Assembly (NCBI GenBank): GCA_963579995.1
Contig: CAUZIY010000013.1
Coordinates: 1-33,419, forward strand
Reading direction: 5' to 3'
Length of the DNA: 33,419 nucleotides
Origin: UBA6626 sp963579995
GTDB lineage: Bacteria; Planctomycetota; Phycisphaerae; Phycisphaerales; Phycisphaeraceae
Shown here: positions 1 to 9,556 of the stretch, piece after piece
Layout of the letters: each line of letters opens with the position of its first letter
Position numbering within the stretch: the stretch's first letter is position 1
Program-made: the position numbers and the translations under genes
The notes under the pieces: generated by a model
What the model was told of the DNA's origin: nothing
Database searches by the model: none
The model's input: only the letters and a program-made list of their open reading frames with translations

Positions 1-1110
1 AAAATTTTCCTGTGCATGATGTGTTTGCAATGCCGATGTGGTTGCCATTGCAGGTAAAGACAGTTCATCAGTTCTATGATGACGTAAGTGTTCATAGGCC
101 AGGCCGCCAATCATGGCGGCATTATCCAGGCAAAGTGGTAATGGGGGAAGAAAAACCTGGATATCACGGTGTTTCTGGGGCAGTTGTTTGACTCGTTCAC
201 GCAGGAGTGAATTGGCACAGACGCCGCCACCAATGATCAGTGATTGTGGCCTGCAACCAGCGTGATGCATCTGATGGATTGCACGTTCCAACTTGGAAAT
301 AATCGCGCCGGTTGCAGCATCCTGGAAGGATGCTGCAAGGTCATTGCGTTGTTGAGGCGTTAAGCTGCTGGCATCTCGTTCGAAATTGGCCCTGCCATTA
401 CGCTGGATTGGTTTGCCACGGACTTTATACAGCAGCGCGGTTTTGAGCCCACTGAATGAGAAATCAAGGCTATCTTTGTTCAGCAGGGATCGTGGCAATG
501 GAGTGGTCGGCTGTCCGCGATTTGCGGCTTTATCCACGTTGGGCCCACCAGGATAACCTAGGTCAAGAATGACAGCTGCTTTGTCGTAGGCTTCGCCCAC
601 GGCGTCATCGATGGTTCGGCCCAAGATGTGCAGTTCGGTTGGTGATTCAATTCGATACAGGCTTGAGTGGCCGCCGGAGACCACCAGTCCCAGTGCCGGA
701 TACTGGGGCCGGCCAGTTGTGGTGTCATCGGTTTGACTTGTCACGAGGGATGCAGCGTAGAGATGTGCTTCCACGTGGTCTACACCGATCAGTGGTTTGT
801 TCAGTGACCAAGCAAGTGACTGGGCAGCGCTGACACCCACCAAAAGTGACCCAATGAGTCCGGGGCGGTTGCCAACGGAGATTGCGTCGATCTGGTCGAA
901 TGTGGTCTTGCTTTGTTCCAGTGCCTGTTCAATTGTTGGATTGATACGCTCCAGGTGAGCGCGGCTCGCGATTTCTGGCACGACACCACGGTACTTTTCG
1001 TGAAGGTCATGTTGCGACGCCACGATATTAGACAGCACGTGCCGCCCGTCTTGAACGACCGCGGCAGCCGTTTCATCGCAGCTTGTTTCGATACCAAGGA
1101 TAAGGGTCAC
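1..1110 (-). CDS. tsaD: tRNA N6-adenosine threonylcarbamoyltransferase TsaD, 3' end cut by window edge
   Basis: This is the catalytic subunit of the complex that puts the threonylcarbamoyl group on A37 of ANN-decoding tRNAs, a cytoplasmic housekeeping reaction. The translation from a GTG at 1110 opens with LGIETSCDET, the ASKHA nucleotide-binding start typical of TsaD. DHVEAHLYA (metal ligands H112 and H116), SGGHS and LGYPGGPNVDKAA follow, and IIGGGVCANS lies in the C-terminal half. The frame is open for 370 codons without a stop in the window; the family is usually about 340 residues, so only a short tail should be missing. The GTG start overlaps the stop of the upstream S41 protease gene by 4 bp (GTGA), which suggests translational coupling. 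No alternative function is likely. Confidence 0.93.
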   Translation of the reverse strand, partial: MTLILGIETSCDETAAAVVQDGRHVLSNIVASQHDLHEKYRGVVPEIASRAHLERINPTIEQALEQSKTTFDQIDAISVGNRPGLIGSLLVGVSAAQSLAWSLNKPLIGVDHVEAHLYAASLVTSQTDDTTTGRPQYPALGLVVSGGHSSLYRIESPTELHILGRTIDDAVGEAYDKAAVILDLGYPGGPNVDKAANRGQPTTPLPRSLLNKDSLDFSFSGLKTALLYKVRGKPIQRNGRANFERDASSLTPQQRNDLAASFQDAATGAIISKLERAIHQMHHAGCRPQSLIIGGGVCANSLLRERVKQLPQKHRDIQVFLPPLPLCLDNAAMIGGLAYEHLRHHRTDELSLPAMATTSALQTHHAQENF

Positions 1111-2681
1111 GGTGTTGGTGAAATCGGGGTTGGGGGATTGGGTGTTTCTGTTGATTCAAGTGACTGGTCAGAGATCGGTGATGCCTCGTCAACCAACTCT
1201 GGAACAATCCCCTCATCGTCGTCTGGGTCATCCAGTTCGGCAAGTTCTGTTTCTGTCTGTTCCAGACGTTCCATGAGCAGGTCGCGATGACGAATGAGGG
1301 TCTGGCGGCGGGTATTACGCAGGATTTGATCTGCGCCAGATTGACCCACCTGGGGCCAATCGTCTGTGGCCAACTTGCCAATAATTGCTTCAAGGCCGGC
1401 AGCAAGTTGCAGGTCAGCCAGGTTATCTTCGATCCATTGCGGCGACATGGTTTCGCTCTCGTGACGGCGTAGGATGGTATTGTCCAAGCGTACCTGTCGC
1501 ATCTGGCGGATCTGCTGGGGCGTCATGGGAACAAAGAAGCCGTCTTCTGGATCAACACCCCATTTCTCAGCTTTCCGCCGACGGTGAATAAGACGGCCGC
1601 TAGGCAGGTAGTAGTACGCAATTGTAATTCTCAGTGCGCGTTTTTCTTCCAGGAGTCGGACCTGTTGCACGCTACCCTTGCCATATGTTCTCATGCCGAT
1701 GAAGAGAGCTCTTCCATTGTCAGTCAAAGCGCCCGTGACGATTTCGGCTGCAGATGCACTGAACTCATTGGCTAAAACAACAATTGGAACTGATGGGAAA
1801 ATGGGTTCGGTTTGTGATTTATATTCACGTGCTAGGCCCGTACGACGCTTGACCGAAACGATCATTTGGCCCACGGGCAGGAACATGTCAGACACGGCAA
1901 CCGGAGCAGGCAAGACACCACCAGGATTGAATCGAAGATCCAAGATTAAACCATGAGGTTCCTGTGTTTCAAGGGTTGCCAAAGCTTCACGCATTTCTTC
2001 AGCGGTTCGCTCGCTGAACTGTCGGATCTTGATATACCCGATTTTTTGTATGGGGTCGAGCATATACTGCCATTGATTGCTGTCGTTCCGTCGGAACCCG
2101 CGAACAGACCGAACGTTAATCACTTCACGCGTGATGGTTATGGTTTCTTCTTCTCCTGTTTCGTGCCGCACATGTATCTCAACTTGGGTGCGTTCCGCAC
2201 CGGTCAAGCGGTTCACCGCTTCACCAAGTTTCTCACTTGAGGTGGTCATATCCTTGAAAATATCACGTGTTGACACACCGTCGATCGCCAGAATTGCATC
2301 GCCAGCCATCACGCCGCTACGCCAGGCAGGTGAATCTTCGAGCGGCGTAACGATCTTTAGTCGATCGGCCTGGCCATCGATGGTGATTTCCGCGCCGATC
2401 CCCGTGAACTGCCCCCGTACCTGTTCGTCCATGTCCTCAAGGTCTTCAGGAAGCAGGAATGCGGTGTGTTGATCGTTGAGTGATGCGATCATGCCTCGTA
2501 CAGCGGCTTCAGCCAGATCATCTTCGTTGATGTCGTCCACGAATTGTTCCAGGATCTCGTGGCGCACATCTACCAATAGGTCAAGGTTTCGGGCTGTGCG
2601 GGCAAGTGTGCCCCGCACGACGAACGTGAGCAACAACGCGAGCAGCAGCCCGATGATGAATCGTGATCTAATCATTTTCAT
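1107..2681 (-). CDS. S41-family C-terminal processing peptidase (CtpA/Tsp-like)
   Basis: This is a PDZ-containing serine protease of the carboxy-terminal processing family, anchored to the membrane and acting outside the cytoplasm. Residues 6-24 form a hydrophobic N-terminal anchor. A PDZ domain spans about 88-180 (QFTGIGAEI to the IDGVST region). The S41 core spans about 190-370. The catalytic serine is S310 in NEFSASAAEI and the lysine is K335 in YGKGSVQ, the 25-residue spacing usual for the family. The motif reads SAAEI where SASEI is more common. After residue 370 there is a polar tail with an acidic stretch (ELAELDDPDDDEG) and a proline-rich end. At 524 residues it is a long member. It is the first gene of a pair with tsaD (4-bp overlap). 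The start ATG at 2681 is followed by a second ATG two codons in; either could be used. Confidence 0.92.
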   Translation of the reverse strand: MKMIRSRFIIGLLLALLLTFVVRGTLARTARNLDLLVDVRHEILEQFVDDINEDDLAEAAVRGMIASLNDQHTAFLLPEDLEDMDEQVRGQFTGIGAEITIDGQADRLKIVTPLEDSPAWRSGVMAGDAILAIDGVSTRDIFKDMTTSSEKLGEAVNRLTGAERTQVEIHVRHETGEEETITITREVINVRSVRGFRRNDSNQWQYMLDPIQKIGYIKIRQFSERTAEEMREALATLETQEPHGLILDLRFNPGGVLPAPVAVSDMFLPVGQMIVSVKRRTGLAREYKSQTEPIFPSVPIVVLANEFSASAAEIVTGALTDNGRALFIGMRTYGKGSVQQVRLLEEKRALRITIAYYYLPSGRLIHRRRKAEKWGVDPEDGFFVPMTPQQIRQMRQVRLDNTILRRHESETMSPQWIEDNLADLQLAAGLEAIIGKLATDDWPQVGQSGADQILRNTRRQTLIRHRDLLMERLEQTETELAELDDPDDDEGIVPELVDEASPISDQSLESTETPNPPTPISPTP

Positions 2682-3055
2682 GGCTTTAAAGACTTTCTAG
2701 GGGTGATTCTCATGAATAGCTTGATTGTAGGGGGCTGGTCTGCGGCCATCAACGGATTCGGTATTGAGATTGTGGTATCAATGGGGTTGTCATGAGCAGG
2801 AGGGTATAGAAAAATGCTGGTTGCGGGGGGGGCTGGCTGGCTATGGATGATTGAAAAAAGGGCGTGTTACCTAATTTTACCCAACATGATGATGCACCAT
2901 GACCAATTCAGGGAATAGTTCGCCCCGCTTTCCTCTGCTGCTTAATCGTCATGATGGTTTTTGAACATGACTATTGAGCAGCCGATTATCCCCAAATGTG
3001 TGAGCTAGATGCCTGCATGTAGCAAGTTTTAGGTCCGGTCGTATGCTGGGAAATA
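2682..3055. other. 374-bp divergent intergenic region
   Basis: This lies between the divergent S41 protease and amino acid oxidase genes and must hold the promoters of both. It has no credible gene. A run of eight G lies near 2825. A sigma70-like promoter facing right is listed separately. I see no hairpin with a T tract. Confidence 0.6.
2961..2989 (+). promoter_or_regulatory. possible sigma70-type promoter for the oxidase gene
   Basis: TTGAAC at 2961-2966 and GATTAT at 2984-2989 are separated by 17 bp. Each matches the sigma70 consensus at four of six bases. The -10 ends 66 bp before the ATG at 3056. This is pattern matching only. Confidence 0.3.
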
Positions 3056-4237
3056 ATGGCGCAGCAATTTGATGTCATTGTGGTAGGTGTAGGGGCCATG
3101 GGGTCGTCTGTTTGCTATCACCTGGCGCAACGTGGTGTGCGTGTGCTTGGTTTGGACCGGTTTGATATCCCCAATGAGATGGGTAGTTCAGGTGGCTACT
3201 CACGAATGTTCCGTTTGGCCTACTACGAGCATGGGAACTATGTCACGCTTCTGCAGCGAGCATTTGAGCTCTGGCAGCAGCTGGAGTTGATGGCCGACCA
3301 GAAGCTATTTTACGTGACTGGCGGTCTCTACATGGGGCGTGCGGGCAGTGAGTTGGTTGGTGGCTCGTGTCAAGCAGCCGTTGCTCATGGTATTGAGCAT
3401 GAAATTCTAAGTCACAACCAACTTGCCAATCGATTCGACCAGTTCCATTTACCCGATGATTTTATTGGATTCTATGAGCATAAAGCAGGTATTTTGTTGT
3501 CACAGCCAGTTATAGCCACCCAGGCCGAACTGGCAAGGCGCAACGGTGCAGTCCTGCATGGGTGTGAACCGGTGATTGAATGGCAGTCGGATCGGGACCG
3601 GGTCAGCGTGAGAACCGAACAACGGACATACCAGGCGGACGAACTGATTTTATGTGGCGGGGCATGGACATCGAAATTGCTCGCCAGCCTTAATATCCAA
3701 TTGAAGGTCACAAGGCAGGTCATGGGATGGGTTGAGCCATCAAATACTTGCGAGCCATCTTCAATGAGCCGGTGGCAACTTGGCCAGTTGCCGGTTTGGG
3801 CAATTGAATTGGGTATTGAGGCCGGCTACTCAGGATTACACTATGGGTTTCCGATGACTGCGGGTCATCCCGGGCTCAAGATTGCCCATCATTGTCCGGC
3901 CCAATTGGCTGATCCTGATCAGGTGGATCGACAGCCATTGCCGGGTGATGAACAAACTTTCAGATCTGTCTTGCGAGATTATCTGCCTGATGCTGACGGC
4001 CCATTACTGGCAATGTCAACTTGCCTGTACACAAGCAGCCCTGATTCGCACTTTATTGTCGATCGTATTGCCAATGTGGCACATGATCACGACCGTGTGA
4101 CCATTGCATGTGGTTTTAGCGGCCATGGGTTTAAGTTTTCCAGCGTCATAGGCCAGGCATTGGCGGATCTGGCGCTGAACCATAGGACAGATCTTCCCGT
4201 GGATTTTCTGGGTCTGTCACGTTTCAAGGGTAATTAG
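3056..4237 (+). CDS. FAD-dependent sarcosine / N-methyl amino acid oxidase (MSOX/SolA family)
   Basis: A cytoplasmic flavoenzyme that oxidises an N-methyl amino acid (sarcosine, N-methyltryptophan or similar) to the free amino acid, formaldehyde and hydrogen peroxide. The Rossmann dinucleotide motif GVGAMGSSV is at 11-19 and an FAD-binding LDRF at 33-36. C323 in STCLYTSSPD aligns with the cysteine that covalently holds FAD in monomeric sarcosine oxidase. K275 in GLKIAHH aligns with the lysine that activates oxygen. GFSGHGFKFSS at 353-363 is diagnostic of the family. At 393 residues it is full length. It faces the glcDEF operon convergently. Both would make C2 products (glycine, glyoxylate), so a link is possible but not shown. 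The substrate cannot be settled from sequence. Confidence 0.9.
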   Translation: MAQQFDVIVVGVGAMGSSVCYHLAQRGVRVLGLDRFDIPNEMGSSGGYSRMFRLAYYEHGNYVTLLQRAFELWQQLELMADQKLFYVTGGLYMGRAGSELVGGSCQAAVAHGIEHEILSHNQLANRFDQFHLPDDFIGFYEHKAGILLSQPVIATQAELARRNGAVLHGCEPVIEWQSDRDRVSVRTEQRTYQADELILCGGAWTSKLLASLNIQLKVTRQVMGWVEPSNTCEPSSMSRWQLGQLPVWAIELGIEAGYSGLHYGFPMTAGHPGLKIAHHCPAQLADPDQVDRQPLPGDEQTFRSVLRDYLPDADGPLLAMSTCLYTSSPDSHFIVDRIANVAHDHDRVTIACGFSGHGFKFSSVIGQALADLALNHRTDLPVDFLGLSRFKGN

Positions 4238-4430
4238 ATACACATCTGTTTGGACGGTTGTTGGCTATCAGCCGGACCCTGAAATCCAACCCGTTGCCGA
4301 TCCTGGAATTGCGATTCATGCCCGTTGGGCGGCACCGTGAGGATCACGATGTGGCCATAAAAAAGTTCAAGAAAGTCGTGAAATGCTTGCGGGGACGGTC
4401 TGATCAATCAATGCGTTGAGGAGTATCCAG

Positions 4431-5750
4431 TTATTGTTCGACTCCAAAATACGCCTCGTACAACAAGCTGACAGGATGTACTACTTTCAACTCGACACCC
4501 AACCGCTTGGCTTCTGATTGAATGTGCATGGCGCAACCCACATTGCCCGTCACACAGGTCTTCGCGCCTGTTTGGCGGATATGTTGCAATTTGCGCTCAG
4601 CCAATTCTCGGGCCATGATTGGTTGCGACAGGTTGTACGTGCCGGCGGCACCGCAGCACATGTCTGATTCGGCCAGGTCCATCGTCTGTAGTTTTGCGAT
4701 GGTCCCCAACAGTTGGCGTGGTGGCTTCGTGACTTTCTGGGCATGTGCCAGGTGGCAGGCATCATGATAGGTGACAGTCTTTTCGATGGGATAGGGAGGT
4801 TGTGGCATCTCTAATTGTGACAACAGTTCACTGATATCGCACACACGATCTACAAAATCACTCGCCAGTTGTGCATAATCAGGGTCGTCACGTAAAAGAT
4901 GGGCATAATCTTTGAGCATAGCGCCGCAGCCGGCAATATTATTCACAATATGGTCGGTGTCGAATGCATCGATGTTTTTGCGCGCGTAATATTTTGCCGG
5001 TTCCAATCGTCCGCCGTGGTGGTCAATTGCGCCGCAACAGGTCTGTAATGGTGCAACCTTTACATCGCAGCCGGCATGGTTTAGCAATGCAATGGTCTGC
5101 CGATTCACCTGCTGGAACAGGACGCTGCCCACGCAGCCAGCAAAAAACCCCACGGTGCCGCGCTTTACACCGTCATGAGGTGCAGCTGGGTAGAACTTAT
5201 TAAGGTTGGATTCCCACAGCGGCCCATCGGGCGGTAGCATCGACTGCATCTTTTCCAGTTGGACGGGCAAAAGCCGTCCAAATCTTTCAATCATTCGCCC
5301 TAGGCCAAGCTTCTGTGCGATGCGTGCGGGTAGAAGGAGGAGTTTCAGTCGGCGGCGTTTGGTGAACACGTGAAAGAATACACCGTGTACGAGCCGATCC
5401 ACCAGGCTGGTTCTTCTTTTGGCAGAGAGCTTGACCCGTGATTCTTCAATCAATTCGTGGTATACCACGCCGGATGGGCATGCTGTTTCACATGCTCGGC
5501 AATCCAGACAAAGGTCCAGGTGGTTCATTACAGTTTCGGTGGGTTGGATCTTGCCGTCGGCGAGTCCTTTTATCAGGTAGATGCGTCCTCGTGGCGAGTC
5601 GGCCTCCAGCCCATTCTCGGTATAAGTTGGGCAAGCAGGCAGGCACAGTCCGCAATGGACACAATCAAGGGCGCGGTCGTATGTCTGTTGCTCTAATTGC
5701 AATGCACGTTGGTGGGATTCACTGTCCGGCGGTGGCTCGGAAAGCCCCAT
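4431..5750 (-). CDS. glcF: Glycolate oxidase iron-sulfur subunit GlcF
   Basis: This is the electron-transfer subunit of membrane-associated glycolate oxidase, passing electrons from GlcD to the quinone pool. Two 4Fe-4S clusters are bound by CVHCGLCLPACP and CLDCRACETACP near the N-terminus. Two CCG domains follow, with CCGAIDHHGG and MCCGAAGTYN. Length is 439-450 residues, normal for GlcF. Two starts are possible: a TTG at 5783 overlapping the glcE stop by 4 bp (TTGA), or the ATG at 5750 chosen here, which leaves about 29 residues before the first cluster as in other GlcF proteins. The stretch between is a low-complexity CCACC repeat. It is the last gene of glcD-glcE-glcF. Confidence 0.93.
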   Translation of the reverse strand: MGLSEPPPDSESHQRALQLEQQTYDRALDCVHCGLCLPACPTYTENGLEADSPRGRIYLIKGLADGKIQPTETVMNHLDLCLDCRACETACPSGVVYHELIEESRVKLSAKRRTSLVDRLVHGVFFHVFTKRRRLKLLLLPARIAQKLGLGRMIERFGRLLPVQLEKMQSMLPPDGPLWESNLNKFYPAAPHDGVKRGTVGFFAGCVGSVLFQQVNRQTIALLNHAGCDVKVAPLQTCCGAIDHHGGRLEPAKYYARKNIDAFDTDHIVNNIAGCGAMLKDYAHLLRDDPDYAQLASDFVDRVCDISELLSQLEMPQPPYPIEKTVTYHDACHLAHAQKVTKPPRQLLGTIAKLQTMDLAESDMCCGAAGTYNLSQPIMARELAERKLQHIRQTGAKTCVTGNVGCAMHIQSEAKRLGVELKVVHPVSLLYEAYFGVEQ

Positions 5751-5779
5751 GATGATGCGTGGTGGTGTGGTGGTTGGTG

Positions 5780-6973
5780 TCAATTGGGCGAACTTTCTGT
5801 TTTCAGGAACCGTCCTCGATTCAAAAGGGCATGTGGATCCATTGTGTCCTTGAGTTTTTTGAGGATAGGCCAGTCCGGCTGGACCGGCCCGAACGGGTCA
5901 ATGGATTCGGTGCCCGGGGGCCGAGCGTGCCACTGCCGGACGCCTCCAACTTGGGCAATTATCTGGTTGATCTGTTTGTCTAGCGTGATGGCTTGCGCCG
6001 CGGGCAAATCGCCACCTACCAGGATGCAGCCGTGGACGGGTAGAACATCGAAATGTAGTGCCGCGTTGATTCTGGTAGACGATACCAAGTCAAGGCAAGT
6101 TGATCCTGTTCTAGCCGGTGGCACTATGATCTTAACCAGCGTGGATACCTGTCGACGCCATGCCCGGTATTTTCTGCTTTCGTCTAGGTATTGATCCAAT
6201 TGCACCGTATGCGGCTCGGGCACGGGTGATTCCCAAAAGGATTTGAGCGCACGGTATTGGATATTACAGCCGGTTGCAGTTCCAAAGTAAGCTATCTGAA
6301 GCGTCCAATGATTATCTTCATAAGCCAATGCCAGTGTTGATGGTGCCGATACATCAAGCAGCCAATTTGATAAATGGGTATCCAGCCATGCAGGATCGTT
6401 GACCCGTAGCATCAGCCTGAGGATGTGTTGCGGGATTGCATAGGTTCGTATGGTTGCTTCATAGACAACCCCCATTTGCCCAAGGCTGCCAACCATGAAT
6501 CGAGTCAGGTCGTACCCCGAAACATTTTTGACCGTGCGCCCACCGGCATGGATGTCACGGCCTATGCCATCAATGCAGCGCATTCCCAGTAGGAGCTCGC
6601 GAGCTGCACCATATTTGACACGCAACGGCCCATAGACATTGTGGTTGATTACCTCACCAAGGGTCAGGTCAGCATCTGCATCAATAGGTAAAAATTGATT
6701 TGTCGGTTGAAGTTGTGCTTGGATATGACCGAATGTGGCGCCAGCTGCGACCCGCACCGTCAGATCTCGCTCGTAGTGTTCAATGATCTGCCCGTGCTGC
6801 TGGAGTTTGACATGTTTACCTGGTGCCGGATGTCCCAGTTTCGTATGGGCAAACCCATAATCAATGATTGGCAGATCCTCCTTGACACACTGTTGGACCA
6901 GTGCATGAAGGGCATTGGGGTTTTCTGCATTGTTGATTTGAACAACGTTGTTATCCGTAACGGCTTCGGACAT
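5780..6973 (-). CDS. glcE: Glycolate oxidase FAD-binding subunit GlcE
   Basis: This is the second flavin-binding subunit of glycolate oxidase, needed with GlcD and GlcF to convert glycolate to glyoxylate. The family hallmark GRTVKNVSGYDLTRF followed by MVGSLGQMGVV lies around residues 145-170. LGEVINHNVYGPLRVKYGAARELLLGMR, a PCMH-type FAD-binding segment, precedes it. Length 397 is close to the usual 350-400. The ATG at 6973 has a weak GAG 8 nt upstream and starts 24 bp after the glcD stop. The gene ends where glcF may begin. Operon position and motif agree, so I am confident of the assignment. Confidence 0.92.
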   Translation of the reverse strand: MSEAVTDNNVVQINNAENPNALHALVQQCVKEDLPIIDYGFAHTKLGHPAPGKHVKLQQHGQIIEHYERDLTVRVAAGATFGHIQAQLQPTNQFLPIDADADLTLGEVINHNVYGPLRVKYGAARELLLGMRCIDGIGRDIHAGGRTVKNVSGYDLTRFMVGSLGQMGVVYEATIRTYAIPQHILRLMLRVNDPAWLDTHLSNWLLDVSAPSTLALAYEDNHWTLQIAYFGTATGCNIQYRALKSFWESPVPEPHTVQLDQYLDESRKYRAWRRQVSTLVKIIVPPARTGSTCLDLVSSTRINAALHFDVLPVHGCILVGGDLPAAQAITLDKQINQIIAQVGGVRQWHARPPGTESIDPFGPVQPDWPILKKLKDTMDPHALLNRGRFLKTESSPN

Positions 6974-6997
6974 GATTTTCTCAATACGGGGTCTGCA

Positions 6998-8443
6998 TCA
7001 CAACGCACCACCGGGTACATTGGCGGCAATGGGTTTGAGGAGTTCGATCGTTGTCTTGTCGCTTGGGATTAGCTTGGCATCGTTAATCCGTTGGTCCGGG
7101 TCAAATGTTTTCTTGATGTCCAGGAATAGGTCGAGAGTGTTTCGGTTGAACATTTTGTCCATCAAGTGCAATTTCTCGACACCCACGCCGTGTTCGCCGG
7201 TTATCGTTCCGCCAATGTCGACGCAGTATTCCAGCAATTCCTTTGACAAAAGCAGGACCTGCTGGACCTGGTCCGGATCATCTTCATCAAAGAGCATGAT
7301 GGGATGAATGTTGCCATCGCCGGCATGAAATACATTGGTGATGGTGATGTCGTATTTTTCACTCAACTTGGCGACATATTCCATTGCCTCAGGGAGTTTT
7401 GACCGTGGGATACAGGCATCCTGTGTGCAGTAGCTGTGACTCATCCGTCCAACGGCGCCAAATGCTTTTTTGCGGGCGGTCCATAGCTCGGCCCGGCGGA
7501 CAGGATCTGAGCATTGCTGGATGTCGCCAGCATTATTATCCCGGGCTAGTTGCACGATACTGGCCAACTCCTCATCCAACACCTGGTCAATCCCGTCAAC
7601 CTCCAGGAGCAACATGGCCGCAACGTCCGACGGAAATCCAAAATGAAACGCACTCTCGACCGCCTGTATCATTCCTGCATCCATCATTTCCATTGATGTC
7701 GGCACGATCCCCGAGGCAATGACATCGCTAACGGTCTTGCAAGCGTCATAAGTCGAATCAAAGACCGCGTACACCGTACGGAAATATTTCGGATTCACGA
7801 CCAGGCGACACCAGATTCGAGTGACGATTGCCAAGGTGCCCTCACTTCCACAGATTAGGCTCGTTAGATCTGGACCAATACCGTCGCAAATTGGTTCGCC
7901 CCGGCTGGTGCAGATCTCGCCATCCGGCAACACATACTCCAATCCCAGGATATGACACACCGTCACCCCATGCTTCAGTGTGTTAATTCCGCCGGCATTG
8001 GTCGATACATTCCCGCCAATTGAGGAGGCGCGTTGACTGGATGGATCCGGGCTGAATCGCCACCCGGTGTCGGCAATGGAATCGGATAGAGCTAAATTGC
8101 GGACGCCGGCCTGCACCACCGCGACACGATTGTCCAGATCAACCGATTCGATTTTGTTCATCCGGCTCAAGCTGACCATGACACCCCGGTCATATACGAC
8201 TGCACCGCCAGCCAAACCAGTACCACTGCCGCGGGGAACGATCTGCAGGTTGTGTTGGTTAAGTACCTTGACGCAATCTGCCACCTGTTGTGTGCTGGTG
8301 GGAAAGATGACGGCCAGGGGAATACCCTTGGCGATAGGAAAGCCGTCACATTCGTAGACGAACAACTCATCTTGTTCGTACAGGATGCCTTGGCTTCCGA
8401 CAATTGCACGTAGCTGGTCAATAACCGGATGCATTGCCACCAT
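6998..8443 (-). CDS. glcD: Glycolate oxidase catalytic subunit GlcD
   Basis: This FAD-linked subunit oxidises glycolate (and often D-lactate) to the 2-oxo acid. The PCMH FAD-binding domain has the signature PRGSGTGLAGGAV at 70-82 and ASSIGGNVSTNAGG further on. The C-terminal FAD-oxidase domain has VFHAGDGNIHP and GGTITGEHGVG, where the histidines are part of the active site in this family. Length 481 is normal for GlcD. A second in-frame ATG at 8434, with GGTGG just before it, is an alternative start. The gene leads the glcDEF operon on the minus strand. Glycolate is a major algal exudate, so the operon fits a life near phytoplankton (inference). Confidence 0.95.
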   Translation of the reverse strand: MVAMHPVIDQLRAIVGSQGILYEQDELFVYECDGFPIAKGIPLAVIFPTSTQQVADCVKVLNQHNLQIVPRGSGTGLAGGAVVYDRGVMVSLSRMNKIESVDLDNRVAVVQAGVRNLALSDSIADTGWRFSPDPSSQRASSIGGNVSTNAGGINTLKHGVTVCHILGLEYVLPDGEICTSRGEPICDGIGPDLTSLICGSEGTLAIVTRIWCRLVVNPKYFRTVYAVFDSTYDACKTVSDVIASGIVPTSMEMMDAGMIQAVESAFHFGFPSDVAAMLLLEVDGIDQVLDEELASIVQLARDNNAGDIQQCSDPVRRAELWTARKKAFGAVGRMSHSYCTQDACIPRSKLPEAMEYVAKLSEKYDITITNVFHAGDGNIHPIMLFDEDDPDQVQQVLLLSKELLEYCVDIGGTITGEHGVGVEKLHLMDKMFNRNTLDLFLDIKKTFDPDQRINDAKLIPSDKTTIELLKPIAANVPGGAL

Positions 8444-8454
8444 AAGGGTTCATT

Positions 8455-8664
8455 TTAACTTGCGGACACGTTTTTGGCGATTCGGCTGGCATGGTGGTTT
8501 TGATCGTCTTGTATTTCCAAATAGGTCAATTGGGAATAGGGATGTGTTAAGGGTCCATCGGGAATGGTAACGGAGTCAACATGCGGGTGTAGTCTTGGGA
8601 ATTCCGTTTTGCAAACAATAAATGATGGTTTGTAATAGCCCTGGTGTGGCGGCTGAAAACACAT
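8455..8664 (-). CDS. possible small protein of unknown function upstream of glcD
   Basis: A 69-codon frame ends 11 bp before the glcD start on the same strand. Its codons look usable (SVTIPDGPLTHPYSQLTYLE in the middle), it has two cysteines, no signal peptide and no membrane segment. I do not recognise it and see no good ribosome binding site. It may be the leader of the glc operon transcript rather than a gene. Confidence 0.22.
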   Translation of the reverse strand: MCFQPPHQGYYKPSFIVCKTEFPRLHPHVDSVTIPDGPLTHPYSQLTYLEIQDDQNHHASRIAKNVSAS

Positions 8665-8694
8665 GTGGTTTTGGGTTAGGATCGAATGCGGTGT

Positions 8695-9033
8695 TTACCG
8701 CAAGGACCGCGTTGAATTTGAACGGTGTGTTCGGATGTTAAGATAATCATATACGCGGTCGGCGACTTGGTATTGCCGCTCATAATAGAATGTCTTCGAT
8801 TGCTCGACCGTTACAGACTGGTTGCCCCAATGGGTTGCCAGTCTTTCATCATTCCGGGTCGCATACCATGGAATCGTCTGTTTCGGTGCCGTATCACGCA
8901 ACTCCTGCAGTATTTTCGATCCCAGGACCAATGATCGTGGGGGGGCATAGTCCATGGCCTGTTGGCAACCAAGGTTGATCGTCATGGCGCCAAGCAAGCC
9001 AAGAGCACAAAGATGTCGCGTTCGTTTCGTCAT
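8695..9033 (-). CDS. small putative lipoprotein, unknown function
   Basis: From the ATG at 9033 the product (112 residues) has a signal peptide: MTKRTR, a hydrophobic LCALGLLGAMTINL, then GC as a likely lipidation site at C22. The -3 position is asparagine rather than the usual leucine, so the lipobox is imperfect. The mature part is polar and rich in aromatic residues and arginine (FYYERQYQVADRVYDYLNIR). I do not recognise a family. An in-frame ATG at 9075 would add 14 residues before the charged n-region and is less likely. It is transcribed away from the tetR regulator. It may be part of the envelope, which is inference from the signal only. Confidence 0.55.
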   Translation of the reverse strand: MTKRTRHLCALGLLGAMTINLGCQQAMDYAPPRSLVLGSKILQELRDTAPKQTIPWYATRNDERLATHWGNQSVTVEQSKTFYYERQYQVADRVYDYLNIRTHRSNSTRSLR

Positions 9034-9556
9034 TCTTAGGTTATGGGAGCAAACTTCATGCCGAGAAGTTTCCATCCGTTAAATTCTGATTAAGACAAGC
9101 CTTAGTATTGGCTCGGCATTGACTTGTGATAACAAGTGTCGGTGGGTGAGATTGATTCGGCATTTCCGTTGGTGCCATCTGTTGCGTCTGTACGACGTTG
9201 GCGGCTCTCGGTGTTTGCCGCACACCCTATGAGGTGTGACGGTAGATCTAGGCCAACGGTTGAATGAATTCATACATCTGCTCTACGTTTCATGGGGTGC
9301 TGGCATTGGTCTTCATGAGGATGGCCGTCGCCATTTAACCGGAATATTTGACGATATCAGTACTGGGGTTGGATGGTTAGGGCATTGCCTGCATTCGGAT
9401 TTATGCCTACGGGGTGCTTGTTCTGGCAATCTGCTTGGTATCCAGTTGTTCTTGGTTCGTATCCATCAGTTTGACTCGGCCGGTTCCTTTTGAGGATTGA
9501 GCGTGGCGTTGACGCTGGTATTTCCTCGGGGCGGTAGTATTGCTGTAGGATGTTGG

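Noticed and set aside
4238..4430. Bidirectional terminator between the oxidase and glcF
   Set aside because: Only a weak stem (TTGGCT-ATC-AGCCGG with wobble pairs) is visible and it has no T tract on either side.
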